A stretch of DNA of 57,053 nucleotides from an uncultured Eubacterium sp. (GTDB taxonomy: Bacteria; Bacillota; Clostridia; Oscillospirales; Acutalibacteraceae): assembly GCA_905234995.1 (NCBI GenBank), contig CAJOJV010000030.1, positions 22,293 to 79,345 of the forward strand. The letters run 5' to 3'. Below are positions 7,364-18,088 of this stretch, one piece after another; the stretch's first letter is position 1, and each line of letters opens with the position of its first letter. The position numbers and the translations under genes were made by a program. The notes under the pieces are model-generated. The model was not told the origin of the DNA. It saw only the letters and a list, made by a program, of their open reading frames with translations, and searched no databases.

Positions 7364-9763
7364 ATGAAGTATCGTACACTTAAAACGGTTATCTCCTGCA
7401 TAGCAGCAAGTGTTATGCTGTTTTGCGTGACTGCTTTCTCAAACATTGCGTTTGCCGATACAAATGTCAGCACTGAGGCAGAACTCAGGGCAGCCCTGTC
7501 TGCAGGCGATGAGATTGTCATGACGGGTGATATTAAGCTCGGCTCCTGCCTGAAGATAGAGTCAGGCAGCGTTACGCTTGATCTTAACGGCTATAAGCTA
7601 TACAGAGAGCTTGGCTCTGCCAGCGCAGACGGTCACGTTATTGAAGTTGCTTCAAGCGGCAGTCTTACAATAAAGGACAGCTCGGCTGACACAGGAACGA
7701 TTACAGGCGGATATGCTACTAACGGCGGCGGTATCGCAAATTACGGCACTTTGAACATTCAGGGCGGCAGAATTACGGGTAATCAGGCAACGGGCAACGG
7801 CGGCGGCATTAATGCTGCGGCAGGCAGCAAAACAACGATTGAAAATGCAACCGTTATGAAAAACGACGCCAAGAACGGCGGCGGCATCAATATTGAAGTC
7901 GGCGCAGAGCCTGTCAATATGATAAACACAATGGTTAAGAGCAATACCTCTCTTTACGACGGCGGCGGTATTCAGGACCTCGGCGGCGTAGTACTCGACG
8001 GCTGCGTGATTACAAGCAATAACGCTTACGGCACGGGAGGCGGCATTTACGTTAACTACAACGGCGTTTCCGTTAAGGGTGCCAATATTATAAAAAAGAA
8101 TATGGGTTCAAACGTCTATCTCAGAAACGACCAAAAGATTATTGTTGTCGGAACGATGGACGCTAAGTCTGAAATAGGCGTTTCGGGCGATAATGCCAAC
8201 AGAACAGTTACGAGCGGTTACTCTGCTTATCACAGCGAGGAGCCGAGCAACTATTTTTTCTCAGACCTTGACGGCGGCACTGTTACATTCAGCAGCGATA
8301 AAGAAGAGGCAAACACCTCTTCAGGTTTTAGTGTGGTTGAGGTTTATGACGGAAATGACACAATTACCAAGTCCGAAACCTACCTTGACCCGAGCGACGC
8401 ATGGGACAAAGCAGTATCCTATGCCGGCAGCACGGGCAAGGTTATCTGCAGGCTCGGCGCTAACTGGAGCCACGACAGGCAGCTCAGCGTAAGCGGCGAT
8501 AAAAAGCTGACGCTTGACCTCAACGGCTTTTACATTCTTCGCACAAGGGACGGGGAGGACACCGAGGACGGAAATATCTTCACTGTTGAGAACGGCGCAA
8601 CCTTCACCATTGCTGACTCCAGACCGAAAAGCAAGGGCTACGACGGCTTAAAGGGCGGCGTAATCGCAGGCGGTTGCAATGATACGGACGGCGGCGGTAT
8701 TATCGTAGGCGAGGACGCAAGCCTTTACATAACGGGCGGTATGCTTTACGACTGCTATGCTGACGGAGACGGCGGCGGAATTTACATTGATAAAGACGCA
8801 AAGAAGGTTGACATCAGAAACTTTACCATCAGGAAATGCACAGCCGATTCCTTTAAAGCTGACGGCGGCGGAATATACATTTGCAAAAACGATTTCACAA
8901 TGATTGATTCAAGCATTGAGGGCTGCTATTCAAACGATAACGGCGGCGGCGCGTGCATTGATTCAGACGGCTCGGGTAGCGGAAATTTATCTTTCAAAAA
9001 TGTCATCTTCTCAAACAATATTGCCGAGGATGACGCAGGCGCACTATGTATTTGGGATTATGACGATGAAGGCGATTATCTTATGCTTGACGGTTGCGAC
9101 TTTTTCTCAAATTCAAGCAACACAAAAAATGGGGGCGCAGTTTATATTGACGGTACCAGCGACGTGTTTACATTGTTTAAAAACTGCAATTTTATGTATA
9201 ACGAATCGGGAAACGACGGCGGTGCTATGACTGTTAATGAACATAATGTTGTGCTTGCAAGCTGCCTCTTTGCTCAAAATGAAACAGAAGAAGCGGGCGG
9301 TGCAATATATGTTAACAGCTCGTATAGCATCAATGTTAAAGGTCTGATGATTATCAAAGATAATAAATCATTAATCACATCTACAACCAAAACCAGGTAC
9401 GGCACCCACAACCTTTGTCTTGATGGTAGAGCAATGCTTTACAGCGGCGGACTTTCTGAAGGCTCGTATATAGGTATCAGCACATTCAGTAAAGGCAGTG
9501 CTGACGAGTTTGCAGAGGGTATTGCGGAATATCAGCAAAAATATTTCCACTCAGACCAAAAGGATATTAAATTTGAGAAAACAGGCACGGTTGATACCCC
9601 GATAATCACAACTCAAAGTAATGAAACAGCGTCCGTATTCGGCACAGGTTCAGTTGTTGTGATTGTTTCAGTTGCAGTTGCGGCACTTGCCGCAGGGCTT
9701 GCAGCACTTGCAGTAAAAAAGAAGACGGGAGTTGCAGAGGATGGAAATGATGAAAACGAATAA
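7364..9763 (+). CDS. Cell-surface parallel beta-helix protein
   Basis: The 799 residues start with a signal peptide (cleavage near AFA-DT, about residue 31). Two parallel beta-helix halves follow, each beginning with a hydrophobic strand and LDLNGY/LDLNGF and then many GGGI-containing coils (ATNGGGIANYGTLNIQGG, DGDGGGIYI and others), as in polymorphic-outer-membrane-type adhesins and pectate-lyase folds. A C-terminal membrane span (about 760-782) and a short charged tail (KKKTGVAEDGNDENE) anchor it; there is no LPxTG. Catalytic residues of a lyase are not evident, so adhesin or glycan binding is likelier. It overlaps the next gene by about 17 bp and lies behind operator-1 and operator-2 promoters. 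Confidence 0.85.
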   Translation: MKYRTLKTVISCIAASVMLFCVTAFSNIAFADTNVSTEAELRAALSAGDEIVMTGDIKLGSCLKIESGSVTLDLNGYKLYRELGSASADGHVIEVASSGSLTIKDSSADTGTITGGYATNGGGIANYGTLNIQGGRITGNQATGNGGGINAAAGSKTTIENATVMKNDAKNGGGINIEVGAEPVNMINTMVKSNTSLYDGGGIQDLGGVVLDGCVITSNNAYGTGGGIYVNYNGVSVKGANIIKKNMGSNVYLRNDQKIIVVGTMDAKSEIGVSGDNANRTVTSGYSAYHSEEPSNYFFSDLDGGTVTFSSDKEEANTSSGFSVVEVYDGNDTITKSETYLDPSDAWDKAVSYAGSTGKVICRLGANWSHDRQLSVSGDKKLTLDLNGFYILRTRDGEDTEDGNIFTVENGATFTIADSRPKSKGYDGLKGGVIAGGCNDTDGGGIIVGEDASLYITGGMLYDCYADGDGGGIYIDKDAKKVDIRNFTIRKCTADSFKADGGGIYICKNDFTMIDSSIEGCYSNDNGGGACIDSDGSGSGNLSFKNVIFSNNIAEDDAGALCIWDYDDEGDYLMLDGCDFFSNSSNTKNGGAVYIDGTSDVFTLFKNCNFMYNESGNDGGAMTVNEHNVVLASCLFAQNETEEAGGAIYVNSSYSINVKGLMIIKDNKSLITSTTKTRYGTHNLCLDGRAMLYSGGLSEGSYIGISTFSKGSADEFAEGIAEYQQKYFHSDQKDIKFEKTGTVDTPIITTQSNETASVFGTGSVVVIVSVAVAALAAGLAALAVKKKTGVAEDGNDENE

Positions 9764-12700
9764 GTTATATAGAATAGTTTTTGCGGCGCTTTGCATTTTC
9801 CTTGCGCTTTGTATGGGGCTTGTTTCCCCCATTCAGCTGCTTGCGCAATCAACTAATGTTACATACCTCAGCGACATTAAGCTTTATTATGCAGAAAGCG
9901 CAAACGAAGCCAAAGCAGGACTTGAAAACGAGGGCTACACCTTTCAGCCCGGCAACCTGAACAACGGCACTGACAGGGATACGCAGGTGTATCTCGGCTA
10001 CAAAACCACCACAAATGCCGATATGGCAATCACGGATATCCGTATGCTCGGCATGGAAAGCGGCTTCCAGCTTTATGATTATAAGCAGATGGTGGAATAC
10101 CTAAAAAATGAGCAGTCCGGCACTGCTTACACAATGCTTGAAGCGGCAAAGGAATTTGCCCAAAACTACGAAAAAGATAATCCCAAGGCACTCAGCGTTT
10201 ATCAGGGACTGAATCTCTTTTATGTTGACGAAGCGGAGATGAAGCTCGGCGATTATATTGTCGGAGGCATGGCGGACCTTGATTTCTTTATGTCAATGAT
10301 ACTGAAATCAAGTGCGGCAACGCTCAATGCGGTGTTAGGATATCTGAATGCAGGTATTACTCCCTTTGAAAACGCTTATGATGAGGAAGAGGGCGAAATC
10401 GTTTCGAAAAACTGGGCTCAGCAGCTGCCCGAAAGCTCTGTGTATGATATTCTTGAGAACAATCCGACGGCTGACGAAATCAAGGATATGAAAAAGCAGT
10501 ATAACGATAACGCCAGGGAAACCTTTCAACAGATTCAGGCTTTCGTTATAGAATATGAAAACGCTGTTGCGAGAAATCCCAATGGCGCTCCGGAAGTCAG
10601 CGAGCAGACGGCTGAGGAGGCTGTTGCAGCAGCCGAGGATATTGAAGAAGAGGACGCTGATATTGTTTATATCGAAGCGTTTAACGAGCTGAATAAATAT
10701 CCTTATACTGAAGATATGACCGTCGGCGAATGGATTTTGGACATCGGTCATCAGACCTCTGATGAGATAGATTTGAAAGAGCTTTATCCGCTTGTTGACG
10801 TTATGAGCGACGCTCAGAATGATTTAGTTGCAGACACGGGCTTTTTAACCGCAATTTCAAACCTCGGCGAAAATGTAAAACTAACCGAGTTTGAAAATAC
10901 ACTGCCCGATGTTAAAGCGGCAATAAAAAACTATAACAATACTGAAACTCTTTCCGTCTGGGACAGCGCAGACGATGATATTCAAAGCTCAAAAATCGCC
11001 TTTACCTCTGAGGCGGTAAGAAGGCAGGCTGCAAACAATCTTGTGATAAAGCATGATGAACAGGATACCTTCAGCGAGCGCTTTGAGCTTGTTGCAAAAT
11101 GGGTAAGCTTATCACTCGGAATCGTTTCGGTTGTTGTTTTTGTAACGGCAAAGATTGTTACAGCGATCGCAACCGTGGCAAGCTCTGCTGCACTGGCTTC
11201 AACGCTCGCATCAATGATTTCCGTAATCGGTGTTATCGGTGCTGTAAGTATGTGGGTTGGCGTTGTTGTAGCAGTTGCAACGATTGGTATACTAATCTAT
11301 TTATGGATTAAATCGTTAACAGAGGATGAGGACGACCCTGAGGAATTCATTGAGCTTCCCGCTTATGTTATCGACATGCAGACCGGTGCAGGCGGCAAAA
11401 GCCTGACTGTTAAGTATAAAACCGTGCTTGCCAATAAAGACCATGACGGTAATTACGGCGGCGATCTTAACGGATGGGAGGAGAGCCGCTGGAACGCTAT
11501 TTGCTTTACAAGAGATAAGAACGTAGGCAGCCCGATTCGTATGGACGATGAGAATAACATCTTCAAAATCGTTGAGGGCAATTCAAGAACGCCTGACGGC
11601 TATGCGCCGCTGCGCCCCTTCGGTGAAAGCTATTGCGAGGAGGATGAGGTAGGCGGAATTTATCTCTTCTACCGCACTGAAAAATCAATTAATAATGAAT
11701 CGCCTGAGTCAGAGGGCAGCAGCACTGAGGAGAAGGATGCCCCCAACGGATATCTTGCAACTCTGTTTGTTGCAACGGCAGGCAATGAGGCTCAGGCAAA
11801 GGCAAAGATTAATAAGCAAAGCACAAAATATTATATTTATGACCGCAATTTGTCTCCCGATATGGGCTATGTAACTTACGTTGCCTACACCATCACAATG
11901 GACCCGAAGCAGGCAATAACGGATATTCGTGTTGCGCCGTATAACGGCAACAATTCCGTTACCTACGGAGACGCTCAATACATATTTGCGGGAACGGTCG
12001 GCGTCAATATGGGTGGCAGTGAAAGCAGTGCAAGCTCACGTAATGATGCGCTTATGTACACAACCAACGAAGACGCAGGCTCTCCCATTCTTGCCGATTC
12101 ATTCAACGTTACAAATTCTCCTAACGATGCTGAACCCGGATGGGAGGCTGTTACTCCCTTTGCCTGCGGAATTCCGTATAACTTTAATGTAACTCACGTT
12201 TCTTCAACTGCGGACTTAAAAGATAAGTCCGGTGTTAAAGGCTTCCAACAGCATGACGGCCACGGTCATAATCCGATTACTTATAATATTCCGTATATCA
12301 ATCTGTATTTCGAGCCCTCCGTTCAGTATACGGATGGTGAAAAGTATGTTTCAGGCGTATTCTTTGTAACCGGCTATGATACCTATGAATACGATGCAGA
12401 TAATAATATAAAAACAGTTACAGATCACATCAACGATTATATTAATGAATTTAAGGCTATGGATATTGTAACGCTGAATGATGTCAACCTCACAGAATCC
12501 ATAAAATCATCATTCATATACCGTTACGGTGGAAATCTGACAACCTGTATGGGTTATACCTATACTTATAATCCGAAGCGTGCCGTATATGATTTGGCAT
12601 TGTTCGAGGGCACACCTTACACCGCCAGCCTTCCGTATTCAGTCAGCAAAAAGCAAGCGGATAACAGCTCATTAAGCTATATTGCCTCAACAACATATGC

Positions 12701-14639
12701 TATGGGCGGCGGTTATATAGAATATACTACCTACAGGTATATAAGCGACCTTAACAGTTTTATCAACAATCAAGCAAGTATTGCTGAGAATAGAATGAGC
12801 AAAACTATTACTTCCAGCAAGCATTACACTACTTATGATTACGATAACATTGAATACGGCTATACGCGAAAGGCTTTCCCCACTGTTGGGCTCTATGCTG
12901 CGGGTTATACAAAGAATAAGGACCCGCTCAGACTGTGCGACCTTGTTATCACTAAAAACCGGTATATTGCCGAGGATGACGGTGAAGATATTGCAGTTAA
13001 CCTTGAAAACGAAAAAACGCTGGACGGCAGTGCGGCAACGGGTGCGTTCCGCTCCGTTACTGACCTTACAAGCCCCAGCTCGGTTAATGCGTTCAATTTC
13101 GCTTATTCTGATATTTACTTTGGCAAAGACGATAAATTAGAGGCAAAAGGCTCTCAACTTTATCTTTACCTGAGGGGTGCGGCAAGCACAAAGGGAAAAT
13201 ACATTTCCTCCCTTGCGCTCGGCGCTTATTCAGAAGAGTTTTACAAAAACGGTATTAACAGTAAAACCGACAAGGACAGCTTGAACGGTGTTAAATATTC
13301 AACCGATATGTATGCTATGTCCAGCGCCTGCTCGGTAAGCACTGACGAGGTGCTGATTAAAAATCTTGCCGTTAAGCAGAGCGACGCCTGGTACAACAGC
13401 AAGGGCATAAACGCAGACCGGCTATATGACTATCAAGATATGACGGCAGAGCATAAGCATACCGAATACAAAGGTGACAGTTCTAAGCAAAGCACGGTTC
13501 CAACGGGCGACTCATCTGCATACATCGGCGTAACCCGCACGGATAATCCTAAGGAAGCAATTACGGGTGCGCTGCTTGTGCAAAACGATAAATGGACAAC
13601 GGAAAAAACCATCAAAATCGGCAGAGTCGTTTATTATTGCGACGCTATTCAGACTCCTATGAGAGTAAACGGTCATAACTATTATCTGTATTATACATAT
13701 AATACGGGCGTGAACGCAGGGCAGCCGATTGAGGATATTTCCGTTGACAGCATTACGCTTATTCAGGGTGCGGCAACAGCAATTTGCGCAAAGGACAGCG
13801 ACGTTGAAACCGAAAGAACGACTTATTCTGACGTAAGTATGCCCTCCTTCCTGCATTTGTATTATGACCACACCAACATTAAGGGCGTATTCTTCAACAA
13901 GCTTTATATCGGCACCGGCAGCACGAAGAATGCTGCGCTTCTTGAACTTGCCGAAAATGAGTGCGTTGAATATATGGACCTTGATTTGAATGACGGCGCA
14001 TCGGGCAATTCGGTTTACTTTGGCTACCGTTACGGCGTTATTGACCAGACTGCCATTAATAAAATCAAAACGGAAGAGGGCAAGGAGGAAGAGCGCAGAG
14101 CGCAGCTTCAGGAGGCGATTTGCGATATCGTTGTAACAGAGAACGAGCCCTATCAGCCCGATGGCTTTATTGCAGATAATCACGTTTACTATAAACCTGT
14201 TTCCGATAAAAATCTGAATGCGGGCAACATCGGCGATGAACTTTATATGTATTATTGCAGCGATTACGTTTCTGATACCTATAACAGAAAGAACAACGCC
14301 GCCACCTACCGTGCGTATGACGTTTTCTCTCCGATAAAATCCTTTGCTCTTGCTCGATATGACTGCGTGCCGTATAACACGGAATACGCTGAAAAGAGTA
14401 ACGACAGCGAGCTAACGGTTTACGAATACGTTATGTGCAGCAATGAAAAGCAGTCGGCTGATCTTAATTCAGGTATTCTTGTAACAGACAGCAGGCATCA
14501 CTCAAAGGGCGATAACAGAATTTCAATGTTTGTTTCTCGCTTTGATAACAGTGCAAAGCCTTCTGCGGAAATCACGGGCGGTTACGTCGGCAAAACCACA
14601 GATGTCGGCAAACTTTCTCAATACGATAAAGAAGGATAA
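9747..14639 (+). CDS. Large exported membrane-anchored protein of an unrecognised repeat family
   Basis: About 1,630 residues from the ATG at 9747 (AGAGG just upstream; in-frame starts further up are poorer). A signal peptide is followed by a module with SDIKLYYAESANEAKAGL and YLGYKTTTNADMAITDIRML. A helical acidic region comes next, then two or three membrane spans (about 451-521). The remaining 1,100 residues repeat a beta-rich motif of the form Y-x-GY-x(2-3)-T-x(0-2)-P-x-x-AIT, with DAGSPILADSF and GIYLFYRT. The gene at 19145 encodes a shorter paralogue with the same order. I know no assigned function; the modules vaguely recall MABP-type beta-prisms. It is coupled to the beta-helix gene by overlap. 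Confidence 0.75.
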   Translation: MMKTNKLYRIVFAALCIFLALCMGLVSPIQLLAQSTNVTYLSDIKLYYAESANEAKAGLENEGYTFQPGNLNNGTDRDTQVYLGYKTTTNADMAITDIRMLGMESGFQLYDYKQMVEYLKNEQSGTAYTMLEAAKEFAQNYEKDNPKALSVYQGLNLFYVDEAEMKLGDYIVGGMADLDFFMSMILKSSAATLNAVLGYLNAGITPFENAYDEEEGEIVSKNWAQQLPESSVYDILENNPTADEIKDMKKQYNDNARETFQQIQAFVIEYENAVARNPNGAPEVSEQTAEEAVAAAEDIEEEDADIVYIEAFNELNKYPYTEDMTVGEWILDIGHQTSDEIDLKELYPLVDVMSDAQNDLVADTGFLTAISNLGENVKLTEFENTLPDVKAAIKNYNNTETLSVWDSADDDIQSSKIAFTSEAVRRQAANNLVIKHDEQDTFSERFELVAKWVSLSLGIVSVVVFVTAKIVTAIATVASSAALASTLASMISVIGVIGAVSMWVGVVVAVATIGILIYLWIKSLTEDEDDPEEFIELPAYVIDMQTGAGGKSLTVKYKTVLANKDHDGNYGGDLNGWEESRWNAICFTRDKNVGSPIRMDDENNIFKIVEGNSRTPDGYAPLRPFGESYCEEDEVGGIYLFYRTEKSINNESPESEGSSTEEKDAPNGYLATLFVATAGNEAQAKAKINKQSTKYYIYDRNLSPDMGYVTYVAYTITMDPKQAITDIRVAPYNGNNSVTYGDAQYIFAGTVGVNMGGSESSASSRNDALMYTTNEDAGSPILADSFNVTNSPNDAEPGWEAVTPFACGIPYNFNVTHVSSTADLKDKSGVKGFQQHDGHGHNPITYNIPYINLYFEPSVQYTDGEKYVSGVFFVTGYDTYEYDADNNIKTVTDHINDYINEFKAMDIVTLNDVNLTESIKSSFIYRYGGNLTTCMGYTYTYNPKRAVYDLALFEGTPYTASLPYSVSKKQADNSSLSYIASTTYAMGGGYIEYTTYRYISDLNSFINNQASIAENRMSKTITSSKHYTTYDYDNIEYGYTRKAFPTVGLYAAGYTKNKDPLRLCDLVITKNRYIAEDDGEDIAVNLENEKTLDGSAATGAFRSVTDLTSPSSVNAFNFAYSDIYFGKDDKLEAKGSQLYLYLRGAASTKGKYISSLALGAYSEEFYKNGINSKTDKDSLNGVKYSTDMYAMSSACSVSTDEVLIKNLAVKQSDAWYNSKGINADRLYDYQDMTAEHKHTEYKGDSSKQSTVPTGDSSAYIGVTRTDNPKEAITGALLVQNDKWTTEKTIKIGRVVYYCDAIQTPMRVNGHNYYLYYTYNTGVNAGQPIEDISVDSITLIQGAATAICAKDSDVETERTTYSDVSMPSFLHLYYDHTNIKGVFFNKLYIGTGSTKNAALLELAENECVEYMDLDLNDGASGNSVYFGYRYGVIDQTAINKIKTEEGKEEERRAQLQEAICDIVVTENEPYQPDGFIADNHVYYKPVSDKNLNAGNIGDELYMYYCSDYVSDTYNRKNNAATYRAYDVFSPIKSFALARYDCVPYNTEYAEKSNDSELTVYEYVMCSNEKQSADLNSGILVTDSRHHSKGDNRISMFVSRFDNSAKPSAEITGGYVGKTTDVGKLSQYDKEG

Positions 14640-14648
14640 TAATTAAAA

Positions 14649-14669
14649 GGGTGGCATAACCTGCCACCC
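14649..14669 (+). terminator. Hairpin after the large surface protein (terminator-like, no T run)
   Basis: GGGTGGCA-TAACC-TGCCACCC forms a perfect 8-bp stem 10 bp after the stop codon. No U-tract follows, and the next gene starts only 15 bp later without a clear ribosome binding site. It may act as a partial terminator, an mRNA stabiliser or a translation-controlling structure. Confidence 0.5.
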
Positions 14670-14684
14670 TAATGGTGCTTAAAA

Positions 14685-15347
14685 ATGGTTTATCTAATTT
14701 CAAACATTTTTGTCTGTGTTTGCGCCTTCATCAGTTTTGTTTACGGCATAGCACAGTTTTTCAAACCCAAAAAAGCAATTTACGCCCAGATGATTGTTCT
14801 GGGCGTGGGCTGCATTTTCTTCGGCAGGCTGTATCAGGTGGTGCGCCTGCTGACGGGTGGCGATATTGCAAACGAATTTCAGCTTGGAATTCTCGGCGTT
14901 ATAGGCTCGCTTATGTTCTTCTTTTCCGCCAATTTCGGCGCGATGGATTCCCTTGCTGACGACGGCTCAAAGGAGTATAAAAAATACAGAATTATTGCGC
15001 TTGCAGCGCCGCTTACTGCTCTTGCGCTCTATGTATTTTTCCTGCTGCTCGGCGATGTTTCAAGACTCTGGAAAATTCTCGGCGCTGTAATGACCTTATT
15101 CATTATGCAGACCACCTATTATAATTTAAAGCACCTGATTTTCCCCGATGTGGAATACGGCGTCATTAATTGCTTAAAGCCGTATAATGCACTTGTTTTG
15201 TTTTACGCATTGTTATGCATTGCGGATATGATTGCCTTAACAAGAGAAAACGAGGTAGTCGTAGCGGCTGTCAGCGCGCAAATCGGCATTACCGTATTGC
15301 TCACTGTTCCTATGCTCGTAAAGGGGGTACGCAAATGGACAACTTGA
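14685..15347 (+). CDS. Seven-helix membrane protein of unknown function
   Basis: The 220 residues consist of about seven hydrophobic helices with short loops. I do not recognise the family. Its size and helix count resemble the membrane sensor halves of the two kinases in this window, so it could be a stand-alone sensor or partner for the kinase encoded 650 bp downstream. It lacks a strong ribosome binding site and overlaps the next gene by 13 bp. Start chosen at the first in-frame ATG. Confidence 0.7.
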   Translation: MVYLISNIFVCVCAFISFVYGIAQFFKPKKAIYAQMIVLGVGCIFFGRLYQVVRLLTGGDIANEFQLGILGVIGSLMFFFSANFGAMDSLADDGSKEYKKYRIIALAAPLTALALYVFFLLLGDVSRLWKILGAVMTLFIMQTTYYNLKHLIFPDVEYGVINCLKPYNALVLFYALLCIADMIALTRENEVVVAAVSAQIGITVLLTVPMLVKGVRKWTT

Positions 15348-15985
15348 TTTATATTCTCTTTATATGTGTTGTTGCTCCGCTACTCCTTATGCTTCCGCTT
15401 CTTAAGAAGAGGTCGAAGCTTGTTATGGGTTATATGATTATCGGCATTGTGCTTTCTCTGTTTATCTCAGAGGTAAACTCAATTCTGCTTAATCTTTTTG
15501 ACGGTGCTTTGCTTTACGTGACGACAACCATTACTCCCATATCTGAGGAGATAGTTAAGTCGTTTTCTATTCTGTTTTATGCCTGCGTATTTTCAGACAA
15601 AAAGGAAAGGCTTATTCCCATTGCGCTTGCAACGGGCATCGGCTTCGGGTTGTTTGAAAATACGGTAATTCTCGTTCAGTCGCTTGTTCAGGATGTTGGC
15701 AGCGTCACAATCGGCTGGGCAATAATCAGAGGCTTTTCAACTGCCCTTATGCACGGCGTTTGCACGATGGCGGTGGGCTTTGGCATCAGCTTTGTCAAAA
15801 AGAAGAAAAAGCTCTTTTACTGCGGCACATTTGCGCTTTTAACAATGGCTATGATTTACCACGGCATTTACAATATGCTGGTGCAGTCGGATTACCGCTG
15901 GCTCGGCTTTGTGCTCCCCGCGGTTACTTATATTCCGATACTCCTTCAGCAGTATAACTATTTCAAATCTCAAAAAACGAAGTGA
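15335..15985 (+). CDS. PrsW-like intramembrane metalloprotease
   Basis: The 216-residue polytopic protein carries the PrsW/CPBP-type signature inside membrane helices: SEEIVKS (Glu71, Glu72), GIGFGLFENT (Glu108, Asn109) and RGFSTALMHG (His140). PrsW of Bacillus cleaves the anti-sigma factor RsiW in response to antimicrobial peptides and pH stress; other members process membrane proteins. AGGGGG precedes the ATG at 15335, inside the end of the previous gene. Encoded directly before the second kinase, it may process a component of this surface system. The substrate is unknown. Confidence 0.8.
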   Translation: MDNLIYILFICVVAPLLLMLPLLKKRSKLVMGYMIIGIVLSLFISEVNSILLNLFDGALLYVTTTITPISEEIVKSFSILFYACVFSDKKERLIPIALATGIGFGLFENTVILVQSLVQDVGSVTIGWAIIRGFSTALMHGVCTMAVGFGISFVKKKKKLFYCGTFALLTMAMIYHGIYNMLVQSDYRWLGFVLPAVTYIPILLQQYNYFKSQKTK

Positions 15986-15989
15986 TTTT

Positions 15990-17278
15990 ATGACTAACAT
16001 ACAAACAGTACATTTTGCAATTGAATTATGGGGCGCTCTGTTCAGCATTATTGCGGGAATCAGCATTTTTATTACCCGCCATTTTGACAAGGCGGGCGCA
16101 GATAAACTTCTTAAACTTATTATGACCGTGGCACTGTTACTGATTAGCGACGCTGTATCGTGGGCGTCAAGGGGCGCTTCGGGGCAATCTGCTTTCTATT
16201 TAGTTCGTATTGCGAATTTTACAACCTTTTTCTTCGCCTTTCTGATTATGCCGCTTGTGGCAGATTATCTGACGTATGTTATAAAAAAACGCAGCGGCAT
16301 TGCGGGGCTTTACTGGATTTATGTTGAATGGGGGCTTTTTGCTTTAGGCGTTATCCTTCTTGTTATCAATGTTTTCCGCCCGTTTATGTATGATTTCGAC
16401 GGCAACAACACCTATTTTCGCCTGCCTTTCGGTATTTTGCCGGGCATTATCGGCTTTATAGGTATCATCATTACTCTCGGCGTTGTTTTTGCCTACATAA
16501 AATATATGAACCCCTTTGAAAAGATTGCGACGGCGCTTTACCTTATTCTGCCGATTGCGTCGGTAGTTGTTCAGATTTTCATTACGGCATATCGCTCACC
16601 TATTTTGCGATTACCGTTTCAACAATTCTTCTCTTCGTTTCCTACATATTTAACTATATGCAGTACAACATTGAGCTTGAGCATACGCTGGCTGACGAAC
16701 GAATCCGCCTTGTCAATCAGCAGATACAGCCACATTTTATCTTTAACTGTCTTACAACAATCCGCTATCTGTGCAGAGAAAATGACGAAGCGGTTGACAC
16801 GATAAACGAATTTGCAGGCTATATGCGAGGTTGCACAGATTTCTTAAATGAAAACGACTGCATTGAGGCAAGCCGTGAGTTTGACCTCGTGCGTCATTAT
16901 GTATATTTAGAGCAACGCCGTTTCGGCGACAAGATTTCCGTGAAATTCGATTTGGCGGATACAGACTTTAAAATCCCGCCCTTTGCCGTTCAGACCTCGG
17001 TTGAAAACGCTATCAAGCACGGGTTGAGAAGTAGCGAAATTAAAAACGGTCTTATTACGGTATCCTCTAAATTTGAAAACAACAGCCATACCGTTGAGAT
17101 AACGGACAACGGTGCAGGCTTTGATACAAAAATATTAAAACAAGAAAGTAAAACCCATGTCGGCATTCAGAATACGCAAAAACGTCTTGCCCTGCTATGC
17201 AACGGTAAAATGAGCGTTGAAAGTGAAATCGGCAAGGGAACTAAAGTGATAATAACTATACCTGCAAGGATGGGATGA
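15990..17278 (+). pseudogene. Second LytS-type sensor histidine kinase (HK2), one-base frameshift
   Basis: The ATG at 15990 opens a membrane sensor domain with about six or seven helices. Reading is clean until about 16575, where a base seems lost in the TTTT run at 16576-16579. In the next frame it continues as YGISLTYFAITVSTILLF, a membrane helix that fits the family, and then the H-box QIQPHFIFNCL, the N-box VENAIKHGL and the G1 box DNGAGFD, to 17278. With one base restored the kinase would be about 430 residues, a close paralogue of HK1. If the deletion is real, the sensor and catalytic halves are separated; a start at 16658 could still give a soluble kinase core. Confidence 0.82.
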
Positions 17279-17279
17279 A

Positions 17280-18077
17280 ATGCAAATCTTAATCGTTGAC
17301 GATGAAGAAATCCTGCGAATGGATTTGAAAAATGCGCTTGAGCGGGTAAGCCCCGGCAATCAGTATTATTTGGCGGAAAGCTATGATGAGGCAATCGCTT
17401 TTGTAAGAGAGCAACCGCTTGATATTGCTTTTCTCGATATTCAGATGCCCGGTAAAAACGGACTTTTGCTGGCGCAGGAGATTAAGAAAACCAAGCCGAG
17501 CCTCAATATTGTTATGGTAACGGCATACAGCAACTATGCTATGGACGCACTGAAGCTTTATGTCAGCGGCTATATTCTGAAGCCTGTAATGGATAATGAT
17601 TTGATTGAGGCGCTGCAAAACCTCAGAAATCCGATTGAATTGCGCTCCGATGCCTCAGGCAAATTAGAGGTGCGATGCTTCGGCAACTTTGAGGTCTTTA
17701 AGGACGGCGTTCCGCTTGCTTTCAAACGAAAAAAGGAAAAGGAAATTTTAGCCTATCTTATATGCCTGAAAGGCACAACCGCCACAAAAGGCGAAATATG
17801 TGAGGCAATATTTGAAAATTCCAACACACCCGAGAAGGATAACGCCTATCTCAAAACCCTGATTTATTCTCTGAAACGAGATTTAAAACGGTGCGGCTTC
17901 GAGAATTTGCTCGTCATAGGCAGCAACGCTTATTCGGTTGACACACGGTATCTTTACTGTGATTATTATAACTTTTTAACGGGCGTTGCCGATAAGGCAA
18001 GCAGCTATAACGGCGAATTTATGAACCAGTACAGCTGGGCGGAACAGTACATATTTGAGCTTGAAAACTATTATTAA
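17280..18077 (+). CDS. Response regulator with SARP-type winged-helix domain (RR2)
   Basis: The 265 residues contain a receiver domain (DDEE at 7-10, phospho-acceptor Asp53 in LDIQMP, TAYSNY, ILKPV) and, from about residue 130, a winged-helix domain (VRCFGNFEVFKDGVPLAF) with the tail NGEFMNQYSWAEQY. The architecture is the same as RR1. It begins 1 bp after the kinase stop, so the two are coupled. It is the likely reader of the TGTNAC tandem repeats at 7288 and 19077 (inference from paralogy and position). The gene is intact although its kinase frame is broken. Confidence 0.87.
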   Translation: MQILIVDDEEILRMDLKNALERVSPGNQYYLAESYDEAIAFVREQPLDIAFLDIQMPGKNGLLLAQEIKKTKPSLNIVMVTAYSNYAMDALKLYVSGYILKPVMDNDLIEALQNLRNPIELRSDASGKLEVRCFGNFEVFKDGVPLAFKRKKEKEILAYLICLKGTTATKGEICEAIFENSNTPEKDNAYLKTLIYSLKRDLKRCGFENLLVIGSNAYSVDTRYLYCDYYNFLTGVADKASSYNGEFMNQYSWAEQYIFELENYY

Positions 18078-18088
18078 GGAGAAACGGT

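Noticed and set aside
13512-14183. Long minus-strand frame of 223 codons
   Set aside because: It is a shadow of the large surface gene, with composition typical of antisense frames and no start signals.
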